A stretch of DNA of 64,000 nucleotides from Dictyostelium firmibasis. Taxonomy: Eukaryota; Evosea; Eumycetozoa; Dictyosteliales; Dictyosteliaceae. Below the pieces are notes generated by a model. The model ran no database searches and was not told the DNA's origin. It saw only the letters and a list, made by a program, of their open reading frames with translations. The stretch lies in assembly GCA_036169595.1 (NCBI GenBank), contig CM069765.1, positions 5,803,501 through 5,867,500 of the forward strand. Direction: 5' to 3'. Both the position numbers and the translations under genes were made by a program. Positions 32,829 to 45,169 of the stretch are shown piece after piece; within the stretch, counting starts at the first letter, position 1; each line of letters opens with the position of its first letter.

Positions 32829-34484
32829 TTAAGCACTACTTTTAACTTTATAATGACTGTTAAATCTCTTTGAGCCAAGGATACCTGTGATACCAAGACC
32901 AGTTAATAAGATCGCGAAAATGGCAGTTGGAGCAATTAAAAGATCCAAAGAATTGACTTCATCGACACAAACAATACTTTGAATTTCATCAACGAATGGA
33001 ATAAGATATGAACATTTGATTAATGGTACAACTTTTTCAGTCCAAATATCGGTGAGAGAGGTTAAGAGATCATAAAGATTCATAATTTGTTTAGTGGTGT
33101 TGACAACTTGGGCATTGTATTGACAAGCACCTTGAGAGCAAGCATTAATGGAGCTAACATTTACCCAGCCACAAGTCATAATATTGCCCAAGACAGATGG
33201 ATCACAAGTGGAGGTATCACCACAAGTTGGTGCATTCTTACATTTATAATTAAAGTCATGAACGGTAGAATTAAACAAGAAAATACTCAATGTAGAATTA
33301 CCGCAAGTGACATTAATTGGACAATCTAAAACGTTTTGTTGGTATGGAGTTTGAGTTGGATCATCATTTGGATAACGTGGGAATCCCAATTGACAAGCAT
33401 CATTGACTTTGCTACAACTTGTGTCTGTAGCATTTTTAAGAAGATCATTAACCAATGATTCCAAGCCTTCAAATGCAGAGATAGTATTTGATTCATTTTT
33501 ACAACCATCGAAAACTTGGGTGATAATTGGATTTGAATAGTTTGAGAATTGTTGTACACCGGTTTCATCATAACTAATACAAACATCGGCAACAACACTA
33601 TTGATTGGATAATGAACTGAGAAAACGATCCACATGAATGGAATTAAAATTACCAAAAGGATAGAACCAAAACGTGCAATCTTTGGAAGACCAAAAATGG
33701 CTGCAATTCCAATAATACCTGCGGCGACCATACAGAAAACCAAGCCAATTACGATAATCTTTGTTCTAATGTTATTGACATCCTTTGCATTGTTACTAAT
33801 ATCTTCACCTTTGGTTTGAAGATTTTCACCATCATCAATCAACTGGGTTAATTGATCTTGAATTTCTTTTTTTTGATCAAATTGTTCATATTTAGTTTGA
33901 TTGAGGTCATTGCTAATATCAATCAATTGCTCCAATGTATATGAGGTCTTATTGAAAACAGTATCACTTAAATTGTTAATACCAGAGGTTGTCGATGAAT
34001 TTCCTTTCAAAGCAGTGATGAAAACTGCTACACAGCCTGCAACCATAACCAATGTAACCAATTTTAATATTAAAACTTTACCACTGGTGTAACCTTCGCC
34101 AATGTCTGGATCATATTTTGGACCTGGACAACATACACCATGAGTTGGTCTACAACCTCCGAAACAAATACATCTGAAAATCCAAAATATTATACCAAAA
34201 ATCAATGTGATCGCTGCAATGATCAATGTAATTGCTGATAATAAAATAACGGCTTCAATATATTCATCCCATTTACAATCATCAACTGGTGTACCACCAC
34301 AAAATCCTGATGGATAACGTTCCAAATGACCATCTGTTGTGAAAAATGTATATCTAGCAATATCACGATATCTATTTATTATATCCAATGCTTTAGATTC
34401 GGCATCTGCTTTTACGAATTGATAATTACAATTGATTATCAAAAATATTATTAATAATGATAAAAATTTATTAAATTTTATCAT
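32829..34484 (-). CDS. Tweety-like five-span membrane protein
   Basis: A single-exon gene of 551 residues. The start follows a T/A-rich leader and opens with a signal peptide (about 1-26, ending FVKADA). Five spans follow at about 82-108, 138-160, 243-262, 270-290 and 518-540. A long Cys-rich extracellular loop lies between spans four and five (about 295-515) with many Asn glycosylation sites and paired cysteines. A short intracellular Cys-rich loop (CICFGGCRPTHGVCCPG) follows the first span. This topology and size match the tweety family, related to prominins, whose animal members are linked to volume-regulated anion currents and membrane shape. The call rests on topology and cysteine pattern. 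A CA/GT-rich box lies about 225 bp upstream (34709-34718). Confidence 0.65.
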   Translation of the reverse strand: MIKFNKFLSLLIIFLIINCNYQFVKADAESKALDIINRYRDIARYTFFTTDGHLERYPSGFCGGTPVDDCKWDEYIEAVILLSAITLIIAAITLIFGIIFWIFRCICFGGCRPTHGVCCPGPKYDPDIGEGYTSGKVLILKLVTLVMVAGCVAVFITALKGNSSTTSGINNLSDTVFNKTSYTLEQLIDISNDLNQTKYEQFDQKKEIQDQLTQLIDDGENLQTKGEDISNNAKDVNNIRTKIIVIGLVFCMVAAGIIGIAAIFGLPKIARFGSILLVILIPFMWIVFSVHYPINSVVADVCISYDETGVQQFSNYSNPIITQVFDGCKNESNTISAFEGLESLVNDLLKNATDTSCSKVNDACQLGFPRYPNDDPTQTPYQQNVLDCPINVTCGNSTLSIFLFNSTVHDFNYKCKNAPTCGDTSTCDPSVLGNIMTCGWVNVSSINACSQGACQYNAQVVNTTKQIMNLYDLLTSLTDIWTEKVVPLIKCSYLIPFVDEIQSIVCVDEVNSLDLLIAPTAIFAILLTGLGITGILGSKRFNSHYKVKSSA

Positions 34485-35477
34485 TCTTCTTTTATTTATT
34501 ATATATAATACTTTTTATTATTATTACTATTATTATGGTAGTAATAGTTGTATTGATTATTATTATTTTTATTGATAATTCTTAAATAAATTTTATATAA
34601 TTAAAAAAAAATTTGTATAAAATTTTTAATTATGATAATATTATATTATTGGTAAAAAAAAAAAAAAATTAAAATAAAAATTAAAATAAAAATAAAAAAC
34701 TTCTTTTGGTGTGTGTATCAGACGTGGTTGGGATTTATAATAATAGATTGGAATAATGCACAAAAATAAAAATTGAAAAAAAAAATAAAAAAAATTAAAA
34801 TTATTAATAAAACAAATGAAAAATAAAACAAAAATAAAACAAAAAAAAAAAAAAAAAAAAAAAAGAAAACAAAAAAAATCAAAAAAAAAATGATGTCTGA
34901 AATCTACAATAACCGATGAGCAGATTATATGGTTAAAATAAAAAAAAATCAACCGACTTTTTTCATTTTTTTTTTTTTTTTTGAAATTTGCAAATTTGAA
35001 ACTTAACCACCACTGAAACACTATCATGAGTTTTTACACAAAGCGGTGTTTATATATTTTTTTTTTTTTTTTTTAATAATAAAACCATAACTTTTATGTC
35101 TTAATCTCTTCAGTTAAAAGAGTTTTTTTTTTTATCGATTTTTTTTGCAGAAGCAGAAATTAAAAAAAAAAAAAAATGTTTCGATTTGTTAACTCAAATT
35201 CAAAGAATAGAAAATAATAAATTATGTGAAAAAACTAGTTCTCCCTTGTGCACAAAGAGGCTTAAAAAAAATTGTGTAAAAAATTAATTTGTGATATGAA
35301 AACACACTCTTCTTTAATATTGGTTCAGTGTTAATAATATAATAATTAAATAAAAAATAAAAAGATAATTTCATTTAATTAACAATTTGTTTCTTATCAT
35401 AGTTAAACAAAAAACTGCGCAACACCTATCATCATTGAAATTATTGTTTACTTTTTTTTTTTTTTTTTTTTTTTTTG

Positions 35478-35524
35478 AATGGCAAAGAGTGGGAGTCTTT
35501 TATATTTTATAGCAGTTTGCCATT
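35478..35524. repeat. Inverted repeat AATGGCAAA / TTTGCCATT
   Basis: Nine-bp perfect arms at 35478-35486 and 35516-35524 around a 29-nt centre, set between two long T runs. No function is known. Confidence 0.6.
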
Positions 35525-35555
35525 TGTTTTTTTTTTTTTTTTTATTTTTTGATTC

Positions 35556-35574
35556 AGCGTGGAACCACCACGCT
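35556..35574. repeat. GC-rich hairpin AGCGTGG / CCACGCT
   Basis: Perfect 7-bp stem with a 5-nt loop (AACCA), unusually GC-rich for this genome. It lies just outside the poly(A) end of the retroelement fragment at 35608-36352. Confidence 0.6.
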
Positions 35575-35605
35575 TAGCCTTAATTTGTAAGAGTTTTTAA
35601 GCGGG

Positions 35606-35607
<2 letters not shown>

Positions 35608-35649
<42 letters not shown>

Positions 35650-36352
35650 TAATGATTATTGTATGACCTTAGTCTCAACAATAATAAAGTTTATTTATTT
35701 ATTTGGTTTTTTTTTTTTTTATATGATTTTTAAGTCTATGAAATTTTATTTTATATGAAAAAGTCTACCATCACATTATTAGGAAGTGATTTTCTAAGGA
35801 TACAGTATTTGATTGCTATTCTTTTTTTGATTTTTTTCATTTTACTGTAATATGAGTTTTTATCGCAAAAGATTTCTGGATCTTTGGCTACTGATAGCTT
35901 GTAGTCTTTTAATAGTTTAATATATTATAGTGATGCTAGTTTGTGCCATTTGTTTGATAACAGTTGAAAATCCAAATTGGTATCTTGAAGCGCTTTGTCA
36001 CCATAAATTTGATTACAAATCCATATCCATATGTGATGCATGATTAATGCTATTACATTGTTGTATGCAAAGGGTCTGTATAAATCATAATTAACGGCTT
36101 TGTAGCACCAGGTGAAGTATTGTTTGTGGAATCTGTCTATTCCGTAGTCAGGGTTCACTTCGTTATCGGTCGGAACATTGTTTGGGAGTTTTGGAAATAT
36201 TCTGATAAGAGTTTTTCCATTTTCATTTACTCTGTTTACCGTCCAATTTAAGAGTCTACCTGTTGTTACAAAGATGAAATTTTTTAGTTTATTGACATTA
36301 ATGTAGTTTTTTGTTTTTGGGCAATCAAAGAATAAATGTCCGTATGGATCAA
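35608..36352 (-). mobile_element. 5'-truncated non-LTR retrotransposon fragment, TRE-like, downstream of tRNA-Ser
   Basis: On the minus strand an open frame runs from about 36352 to its stop at 35925. It is the C-terminal end of a reverse-transcriptase polyprotein: it opens with a zinc-knuckle-like DPYGHLFFDCPKTKNYI and continues with an aromatic-rich region (FHKQYFTWCYKAVNYDLY, IMHHIWIWICNQIYG). About 280 bp of untranslated sequence follows, ending in a poly(A) tract (T run at 35608-35644). The 5' part is missing, as usual after incomplete reverse transcription. It sits about 143 bp downstream of the tRNA-Ser gene in the same orientation, the placement I associate with TRE3 elements. Element type is inferred from position and the knuckle. 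No target duplication is visible, because insertion was into an A-run that would hide it. Confidence 0.65.
35925..36352 (-). pseudogene. C-terminal remnant of retroelement polyprotein (ORF2-like)
   Basis: About 142 codons remain without stop or frameshift, so the truncation is recent or the piece has decayed little. It lacks its reverse-transcriptase core and any start of its own; the open frame extends upstream only through an oligo-A stretch and tRNA-flanking DNA. Not expected to be functional. Confidence 0.6.
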
Positions 36353-36432
36353 TTTTTTTTTTTTTTTTTTTTTTGGGCAAATAAAACCATTGGGCATGGT
36401 TTTTCCTGAAGGTAATTAAGTAGGAGGCAGCA

Positions 36433-36443
36433 GGAATCGAACC
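36433..36443 (-). promoter_or_regulatory. External B-box-like element downstream of tRNA-Ser
   Basis: On the minus strand the sequence is GGTTCGATTCC, a perfect match to the pol III B-box consensus GGTTCGANNCC. It starts 52 nt after the tRNA 3' end and belongs to no complete tRNA, because no matching acceptor strand exists upstream. Dictyostelium tRNA genes are known to carry an extra B box downstream of the gene. Confidence 0.65.
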
Positions 36444-36485
36444 CATAATCTTGAAACCCGAAGTTCGGAAATACAGGGGGTTGGG

Positions 36486-36489
36486 AAAA
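36486..36489 (-). terminator. Pol III terminator of tRNA-Ser
   Basis: TTTT on the minus strand, five nt after the tRNA 3' end. A short T run is the standard RNA polymerase III stop. Confidence 0.6.
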
Positions 36490-36494
36490 TGATC

Positions 36495-36575
36495 GACATC
36501 GGCAGGGTTCGAACCTGCGCCTCCGAGGAGATTTGATTTCAAGTCAAACGCGTTAGACCACTTCGCTACGATGTC
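36495..36575 (-). tRNA. tRNA-Ser (anticodon UGA)
   Basis: 81 nt folding to a full cloverleaf with every arm checked by hand. The acceptor GACATCG pairs with CGATGTC (7/7), and the D stem GCG pairs with CGC. The anticodon stem TTTGA/TCAAA has loop CTTGAAA, giving anticodon TGA. The 13-nt variable arm (CTCC/GGAG) is typical of a class II serine tRNA, and the T stem GCAGG/CCTGC has loop TTCGAAC. There is no intron and no encoded CCA. The internal B box is GGTTCGAACCC. It decodes UCA, the favoured Ser codon in this AT-rich genome. Confidence 0.95.
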
Positions 36576-36609
36576 AACTGATGAAAATTTTTTTTTTCAG
36601 TGCTAAATT

Positions 36610-36624
36610 AGATTAAAAAAAAAT
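36610..36624 (+). repeat. Target-site duplication, left copy
   Basis: AGATTAAAAAAAAAT, repeated exactly at 37034-37048. It bounds the retroelement piece between them and lies 35-49 bp upstream of the tRNA-Ser 5' end. Confidence 0.7.
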
Positions 36625-36885
36625 CCTAAACGACATCAACAGATTGATAAGAAAAATGAACAATCTATTAGTAAAAAATCATGAGAATACCCAAATTTCC
36701 ATCACCATAATTCAACTAAAAATCAGAAGGTTCAGCAAAAACTGGAACTCAAAACTTCACTCCATCAAACTACCCAAGCACCTAATACAATACAACACTT
36801 CACTAAACAACCTCTACAACTAAATATTAAAAAAAAAAAAAAAAAGAAAAAAAAAAAAAAAAGAATAACAATAACAACTCACCAC

Positions 36886-36922
<37 letters not shown>

Positions 36923-37002
36923 TTAATTGAGACTGTAAATAAAATAAAACAAATAAATCCGGGTTCTATCCCCGAGGAGAAACAGCTTAAACTGTAATAT
37001 CC

Positions 37003-37033
<31 letters not shown>
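36625..37033 (+). mobile_element. 5'-truncated retroelement with target duplication, TRE5-like, upstream of tRNA-Ser
   Basis: A 409-bp insert flanked by a 15-bp exact direct repeat and ending in poly(A). Its first 200 bp are an open frame of about 66 codons (36627-36827) with composition unlike neighbouring spacer (NDINRLIRKMNNLLVKNHEN through KLPKHLIQYNTSLNNLYN, then stop). Three A-rich segments with unique sequence between them follow, including TCCGGGTTCTATCCCCGAGG at 36958-36977. This fits the end of a polyprotein gene plus the 3' modules and tail of a non-LTR element. The insertion point, about 35-49 bp upstream of a tRNA gene, is the target preference I recall for TRE5 elements (about 48 bp). 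The element's 5' end faces the tRNA. The subfamily could not be confirmed from sequence. Confidence 0.65.
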
Positions 37034-37036
<3 letters not shown>

Positions 37037-37048
37037 TTAAAAAAAAAT
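37034..37048 (+). repeat. Target-site duplication, right copy
   Basis: AGATTAAAAAAAAAT, directly after the poly(A) tail of the element at 36625-37033. Confidence 0.7.
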
Positions 37049-38559
37049 TCTAAAAATTTTAAAAAGACAGTAAAAATAAGAGAAGGTTAGTACGGATTAT
37101 TTTTTTTTAAAAAAGTATGGATTCTGGATATCAGGGATATGTTCAACATTTGATAATTATTGGATTTTATAAAAAAATTTTAAATATTTAATTCTCTTTT
37201 GTGTGGTAAAAAAAATTATAAATTATGTTGATATAAATAGCTGGAACTTTTTTTATTTTTACTTTTCCACTTTAATTTCTTATTATTTAATTTATCAAAA
37301 AAAAAAATCAATATTATAATTATTAAAAAAAAAAAATAAAACAAAATAAATAATAAAAACAAATAAAAAAAAAAATTATTCACCATTTTTATTTTTTTTT
37401 TTTTTATTTTTATTTTTTTTATTTTGAAATTTCATTTATTATGAGTTATTTGAGTTATTTGATTTTAACCAATCACTAATTAATATTGAAAAAAAAAATT
37501 GATTTTTTTTTGAAATAACTTCATATATGTGAAAAAAATTTTTTTTTTTTTTTTTTTTTAATTATCTTTTGGCTGTTGAATTTTAGTTTCTCTTTAAATA
37601 TAAACATTCATCATATATTTTATTTCATTACAAATAATACTCTACTTAAAAAACTCATAAACCAAATAATAAATATCTATATATATCACCTATAAAAAAG
37701 CTCCTCAACCAGTTTAAAAAGAAATCAATAATAAAACAGAAATTAGGTGACTAAAAAATCGAAATTCAATTCATACAAAATTATTATTTTTTTATTTCTT
37801 TGGGAGAGGTGTGATTATGGTATTTTGAAAAAAATCACAAAAAAAAAAAAAAAATTGTAAAAATATATAAAAAAATTGAATCTTTCAATTCTAATTGTAA
37901 AACAAAAATTAAATTTGTAAAAAGTGAAAAAAAAATATAAATAAATTAACTCTTGAGATTTTTTAGGTGTGGTTGTTGTTGGAATTTTATTTCAAAAAAA
38001 AAAAAAAAAAGAAAGAAAAGAATAGAAAAAAAAAATTGTTTTTTTTTAAAGAAAAAACAACCTTGTTTGCCAATAATATTTTAAACAAAAAATATCAAAA
38101 TTATTTTACCCCCCCCCCAATACATTATTTTCCATTATTGAATATAAAATAATAGTTATCATGCAAAGTTTAAAAAAACTAAAAATAAAAATTAAAAACA
38201 TTTTCATTTTTTTTATTTTTTTTTATTTTTTTTTATTTTATTTTTTTTTTTTGAATTTAAAAAAAAAAAATCTTAATCAAAATCCTTAAATTCTTTAATA
38301 CATTTTCAGATCATTATTATAAAAACTCAGAGTTTAACGAATTTTTTTTTTTTTTTTTTTTTCTTTTTTTTGGGTAATTAGTTCAATTTTTTATTTTTTT
38401 TTTAATTATTATTTTTACCCAATAAAATTTTCACTATATAGTAGTTTTTATTTTTTTAAATTATTTTTTTTTTTATTTTATTTTTTTTTTTAATTTCTTT
38501 TTTTAAAAATTTAATTTTTTTTGTTGTTATATATATATATATATATATAAGTTCAAATA
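37049..38559. other. Spacer upstream of the first fsc gene
   Basis: A and T runs, no gene. An imperfect repeat AGTACGGATT/AGTATGGATT lies near 37090-37124. A run of ten C (38109-38118) is exceptional for this base composition. A (TA)n stretch ends about 12 bp before the fsc start. Confidence 0.55.
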
Positions 38560-40368
<1,809 letters not shown>

Positions 40369-40385
40369 GGATGTCGGAATCACAA

Positions 40386-40437
<52 letters not shown>

Positions 40438-40798
40438 AAAAAAAATGCTTTGAAAAAAAAAATTGATTTTTATTTGAATCTTTTTTTTTGAGAACCCATT
40501 TTTTTGTTCCTAGCTTTTAGATTAATTTTTTTAATCAAAAGTTTCTCCCTTTTCTAAACATATTAATTCATTTGCAGATTATTATAATAAAAAAACCTCC
40601 AATATTGGAGGATATTTGAATTAATCCTCTAAATTCATTGTATTGGAATTTTTTTTTTTGGGTTGATTTTTTTTTTTTTTTTTTATTCAAACCAATTAGA
40701 AATTGCAAATATCCAAGTTAATTTTTTTTTTAATATTTTTTTTTCTTTTCCACACCTACTTTATTTTTTATTGTTATAAAAATATTTATCAAAAAAAA
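40369..40798. other. Spacer between the tandem fsc genes
   Basis: Long A run after copy 1, then a nested palindrome at 40562-40625 (listed separately), then T-rich sequence leading to the copy 2 start. Confidence 0.6.
40562..40625. repeat. Nested palindrome (CCTCCAATATTGGAGG core)
   Basis: A perfect 16-bp palindrome at 40596-40611 sits inside a second inverted repeat, ATTAATTCA (40562-40570) with TGAATTAAT (40617-40625). The lower arms are asymmetrically spaced from the core. It could be a transcription-factor site, a transcript-end hairpin of the upstream fsc gene or a miniature element; no flanking duplication is seen. Confidence 0.6.
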
Positions 40799-42834
<2,036 letters not shown>

Positions 42835-43321
42835 AAAAAAAAAAAAAAAAAAAAAATAATTAAAAAAAAAATAATTAAAAAAAAAATAATCAACAAAAAA
42901 TAAAAATCTCAACGATTGGTTGTGTTTTCTTCCCCAACAATTTTCGAGTTCAAAATTTAATCAAAAAAACCATTTTTACTCTAAAAAACCCACCTCTGTA
43001 AAATAAAATATTATTTTTTTTTATTTATTTTTTATTTATTTTTTAAAAAAATTTGGTTTGGATATTATTAGGAGAGGGTATTTTATTTAAAAATAAGTGA
43101 AAAAAAATATATTAATAATTAATCAAAATCGTAAATCTTGGCTTTAAAAAAAATTTATTAAAAAATAATATAAACAAAAAAACTATTTTCGTTTTCTTTT
43201 TTTTTTTTATTTTTTTTTATTTTTTATTTTTTTTTTACCCTTAGATATTTTGAAATTTGTTCGCAGTTTCTTTTTATTTTAAGCGATATGGAATCTAGCC
43301 ACAAGAAGATAAGTGTTTTGA

Positions 43322-43359
<38 letters not shown>

Positions 43360-43570
43360 AAGAATTTTTTTTTTTTTTTGTTTTCCTTTTTTTTTTTCCA
43401 AATAGAATCTTTTATTTTTTTTTTTTTTATTCAATTTTTTATTTTTTTTAATAGAATATATTTTATTTCTGTGTTTCTTTTCCAATTAAATAGTTTTTCT
43501 TTGTGTACAAATTAAATTTTTGAATAAAAAAATTTAAAAAAAAAAAAAAAAAAAATTTAAAAAAAAAAAG
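42835..43570. other. Spacer downstream of fsc copy 2
   Basis: A and T runs. An ATG at 43288 opens a short low-complexity frame (MESSHKKISVLN then poly-Lys) that I do not accept as a gene. Otherwise nothing is seen. Confidence 0.55.
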
Positions 43571-44149
43571 ATGGAGCTTTTTGAAATAATTGGGACTCCT
43601 AAAAACTATAAGGAATGTGGTGATTTATTTACCGAAGAATACGAGGTTTCAATACATAAAGATTGTAATGATAACAATGAAAATGATTCCATAGATAGTC
43701 TCAATAAAAAATACCAAGAAGAAGAAGAAGAAAATAATGGAAAGTTCCATAATTTTATTGAAATTAATGAATGTGATATAAATAAAATTTTAACCGAAGT
43801 GTCCAAAAGTTATTCTAATAGCGATACAGAAGGAGATGATGACGAAAATTATAAAAATCTTTTCACTGTTAAAAAAAAAAAAACTAATGGTAAAAACTTT
43901 CAATTTATTAATTTCACACCAGAGCTTTTAGGATTAAATCAAGCTCAAGTTGCAAAAAAACTAAAAATGTCAACAAATAAATTGAGAAGAGTTCTTACAA
44001 ATGTTATAACCCAAATACCTTCTCTCTCTGATGAATATTTTAAACCTGGCAAACGTAGAATAATGTGGCCTCATAGAAATTGCTCAAATTCTCCCTTGGT
44101 CATTTTTGCTTTAGAAAATAATGGAATCCAAGTTAGGTATGAAAAATAG
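43571..44149 (+). CDS. Short RWP-RK-like putative DNA-binding protein
   Basis: Single exon of 192 residues with an A-run before the start. The N-terminal half is acidic and low in complexity. The C-terminal half (about 110-192) has a helix-turn-helix-like segment, LGLNQAQVAKKLKMSTNKLR, then RRIMWPHRNCSN. This resembles the RWP-RK domain (helix LKEAAKxLGVSxTxLKR, then RWPxRK), but the signature is degenerate: MWPHRN in place of RWPxRK. The spacing between helix and signature is also longer than usual. RWP-RK proteins are transcription factors shared by plants and dictyostelids. It could be a diverged member or an unrelated helix-turn-helix protein, so function stays open. Confidence 0.5.
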   Translation: MELFEIIGTPKNYKECGDLFTEEYEVSIHKDCNDNNENDSIDSLNKKYQEEEEENNGKFHNFIEINECDINKILTEVSKSYSNSDTEGDDDENYKNLFTVKKKKTNGKNFQFINFTPELLGLNQAQVAKKLKMSTNKLRRVLTNVITQIPSLSDEYFKPGKRRIMWPHRNCSNSPLVIFALENNGIQVRYEK

Positions 44150-44580
44150 TATTTTAAATCTTATTTTTTATTTTTTTAAAAAGAAAAAAAAAAAAAAAAA
44201 AAAAAAAAAAAGAAAAAAGAAAAAAGAAAAAAAAAAAGAAAAGAAAAATAAATATAAATAAAAATTTTACTTTAATTGGAAAAAAAAATGGAACCATTTA
44301 AAAAAAAAAAATAAATGTTTTTTTTTTAATTATTGGATTATACGCCACTCATTTCTATTTTATTAAAAACCCCTTTTTTATTAAATTCTAGTAAAAATTT
44401 TTTTTTTTTTTTTCTTTTGAATTTTTTATTTTTTTTTATTTTATTTTTTTTTATCCATACCCCAAAAAAAAGAGAGGGAAATTTTTTATTTTGTTTTTTT
44501 TTTTTATTCAATAATATCTATGTTTTTTATTTTGAACATTATTTTTTTTAATAAATAATAAACAAATAGAAATAATAAAT
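44150..44580. other. Spacer upstream of the condensin gene
   Basis: A and T runs with no gene-like segment. Confidence 0.6.
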
Positions 44581-45120
44581 ATGACATCTATCTTATCAAA
44601 TTTAAAGAAAAGGTTTTCAATAAAACCCACAACATCAGATATTGTTAATAACAATGATGAAAGTGAAATCAAACAATTAAATATCAATAGCAATAATAAC
44701 AACTCCAATAATAGTGAATTAAAAAAAGTATATAAAAGAAAAAAATCTACAACTGTTGACAGTAGTGAGGATGATAAAAGTGATCAAAGTAATGACGAGG
44801 ATGATAATGAAAATTCAGGTGAAAATTTAGATCAAAACAACGAGAAAACAAAGAAATCAGTATCATTTAAAGAACAACCAAAACCAAACAATATCATGGC
44901 AAATAAACAATTGTCAGCAGTACCAAAGGCAAAGAGAAAATCAATTATCATTCAACCACCAACTAATATGAATCAAAATAATATAAATACAACAACCATT
45001 AGAAATGACCTAGATAATAAATCATTACCACCAGTTCAAAAGAAAGTACCATTAACTCATTTACAAATTTCAGAAATCTATGCAAACTGTATTAAATTAT
45101 CAACTGAGAATGTAATTATC

Positions 45121-45169
<49 letters not shown>

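Larger units (their letters stand above)
34485..35607. other. Intergenic spacer with two isolated hairpins
   Basis: No coding region is supported. A- and T-runs dominate. GTGTGTGTATC at 34709-34718 is a possible upstream element of the tweety-like gene. Two perfect inverted repeats at 35478-35524 and 35556-35574 stand out and are listed separately. Confidence 0.55.

Noticed and set aside
36353-36542. N-terminal part of the minus-strand frame overlapping the tRNA-Ser gene
   Set aside because: This is translation through the tRNA, the B box and a T run; only the part below 36353 resembles retroelement protein.
40703-40798. 32-codon upstream extension of fsc copy 2
   Set aside because: It begins at a non-ATG codon and would place Phe/Leu-rich leader before the true signal peptide.
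43288-43515. ATG at 43288 with MESSHKKISVLN as an upstream exon of the RWP-RK-like gene
   Set aside because: It runs straight into poly-Lys/poly-Phe, no good donor is available, and the ATG at 43571 has a normal A-rich context.
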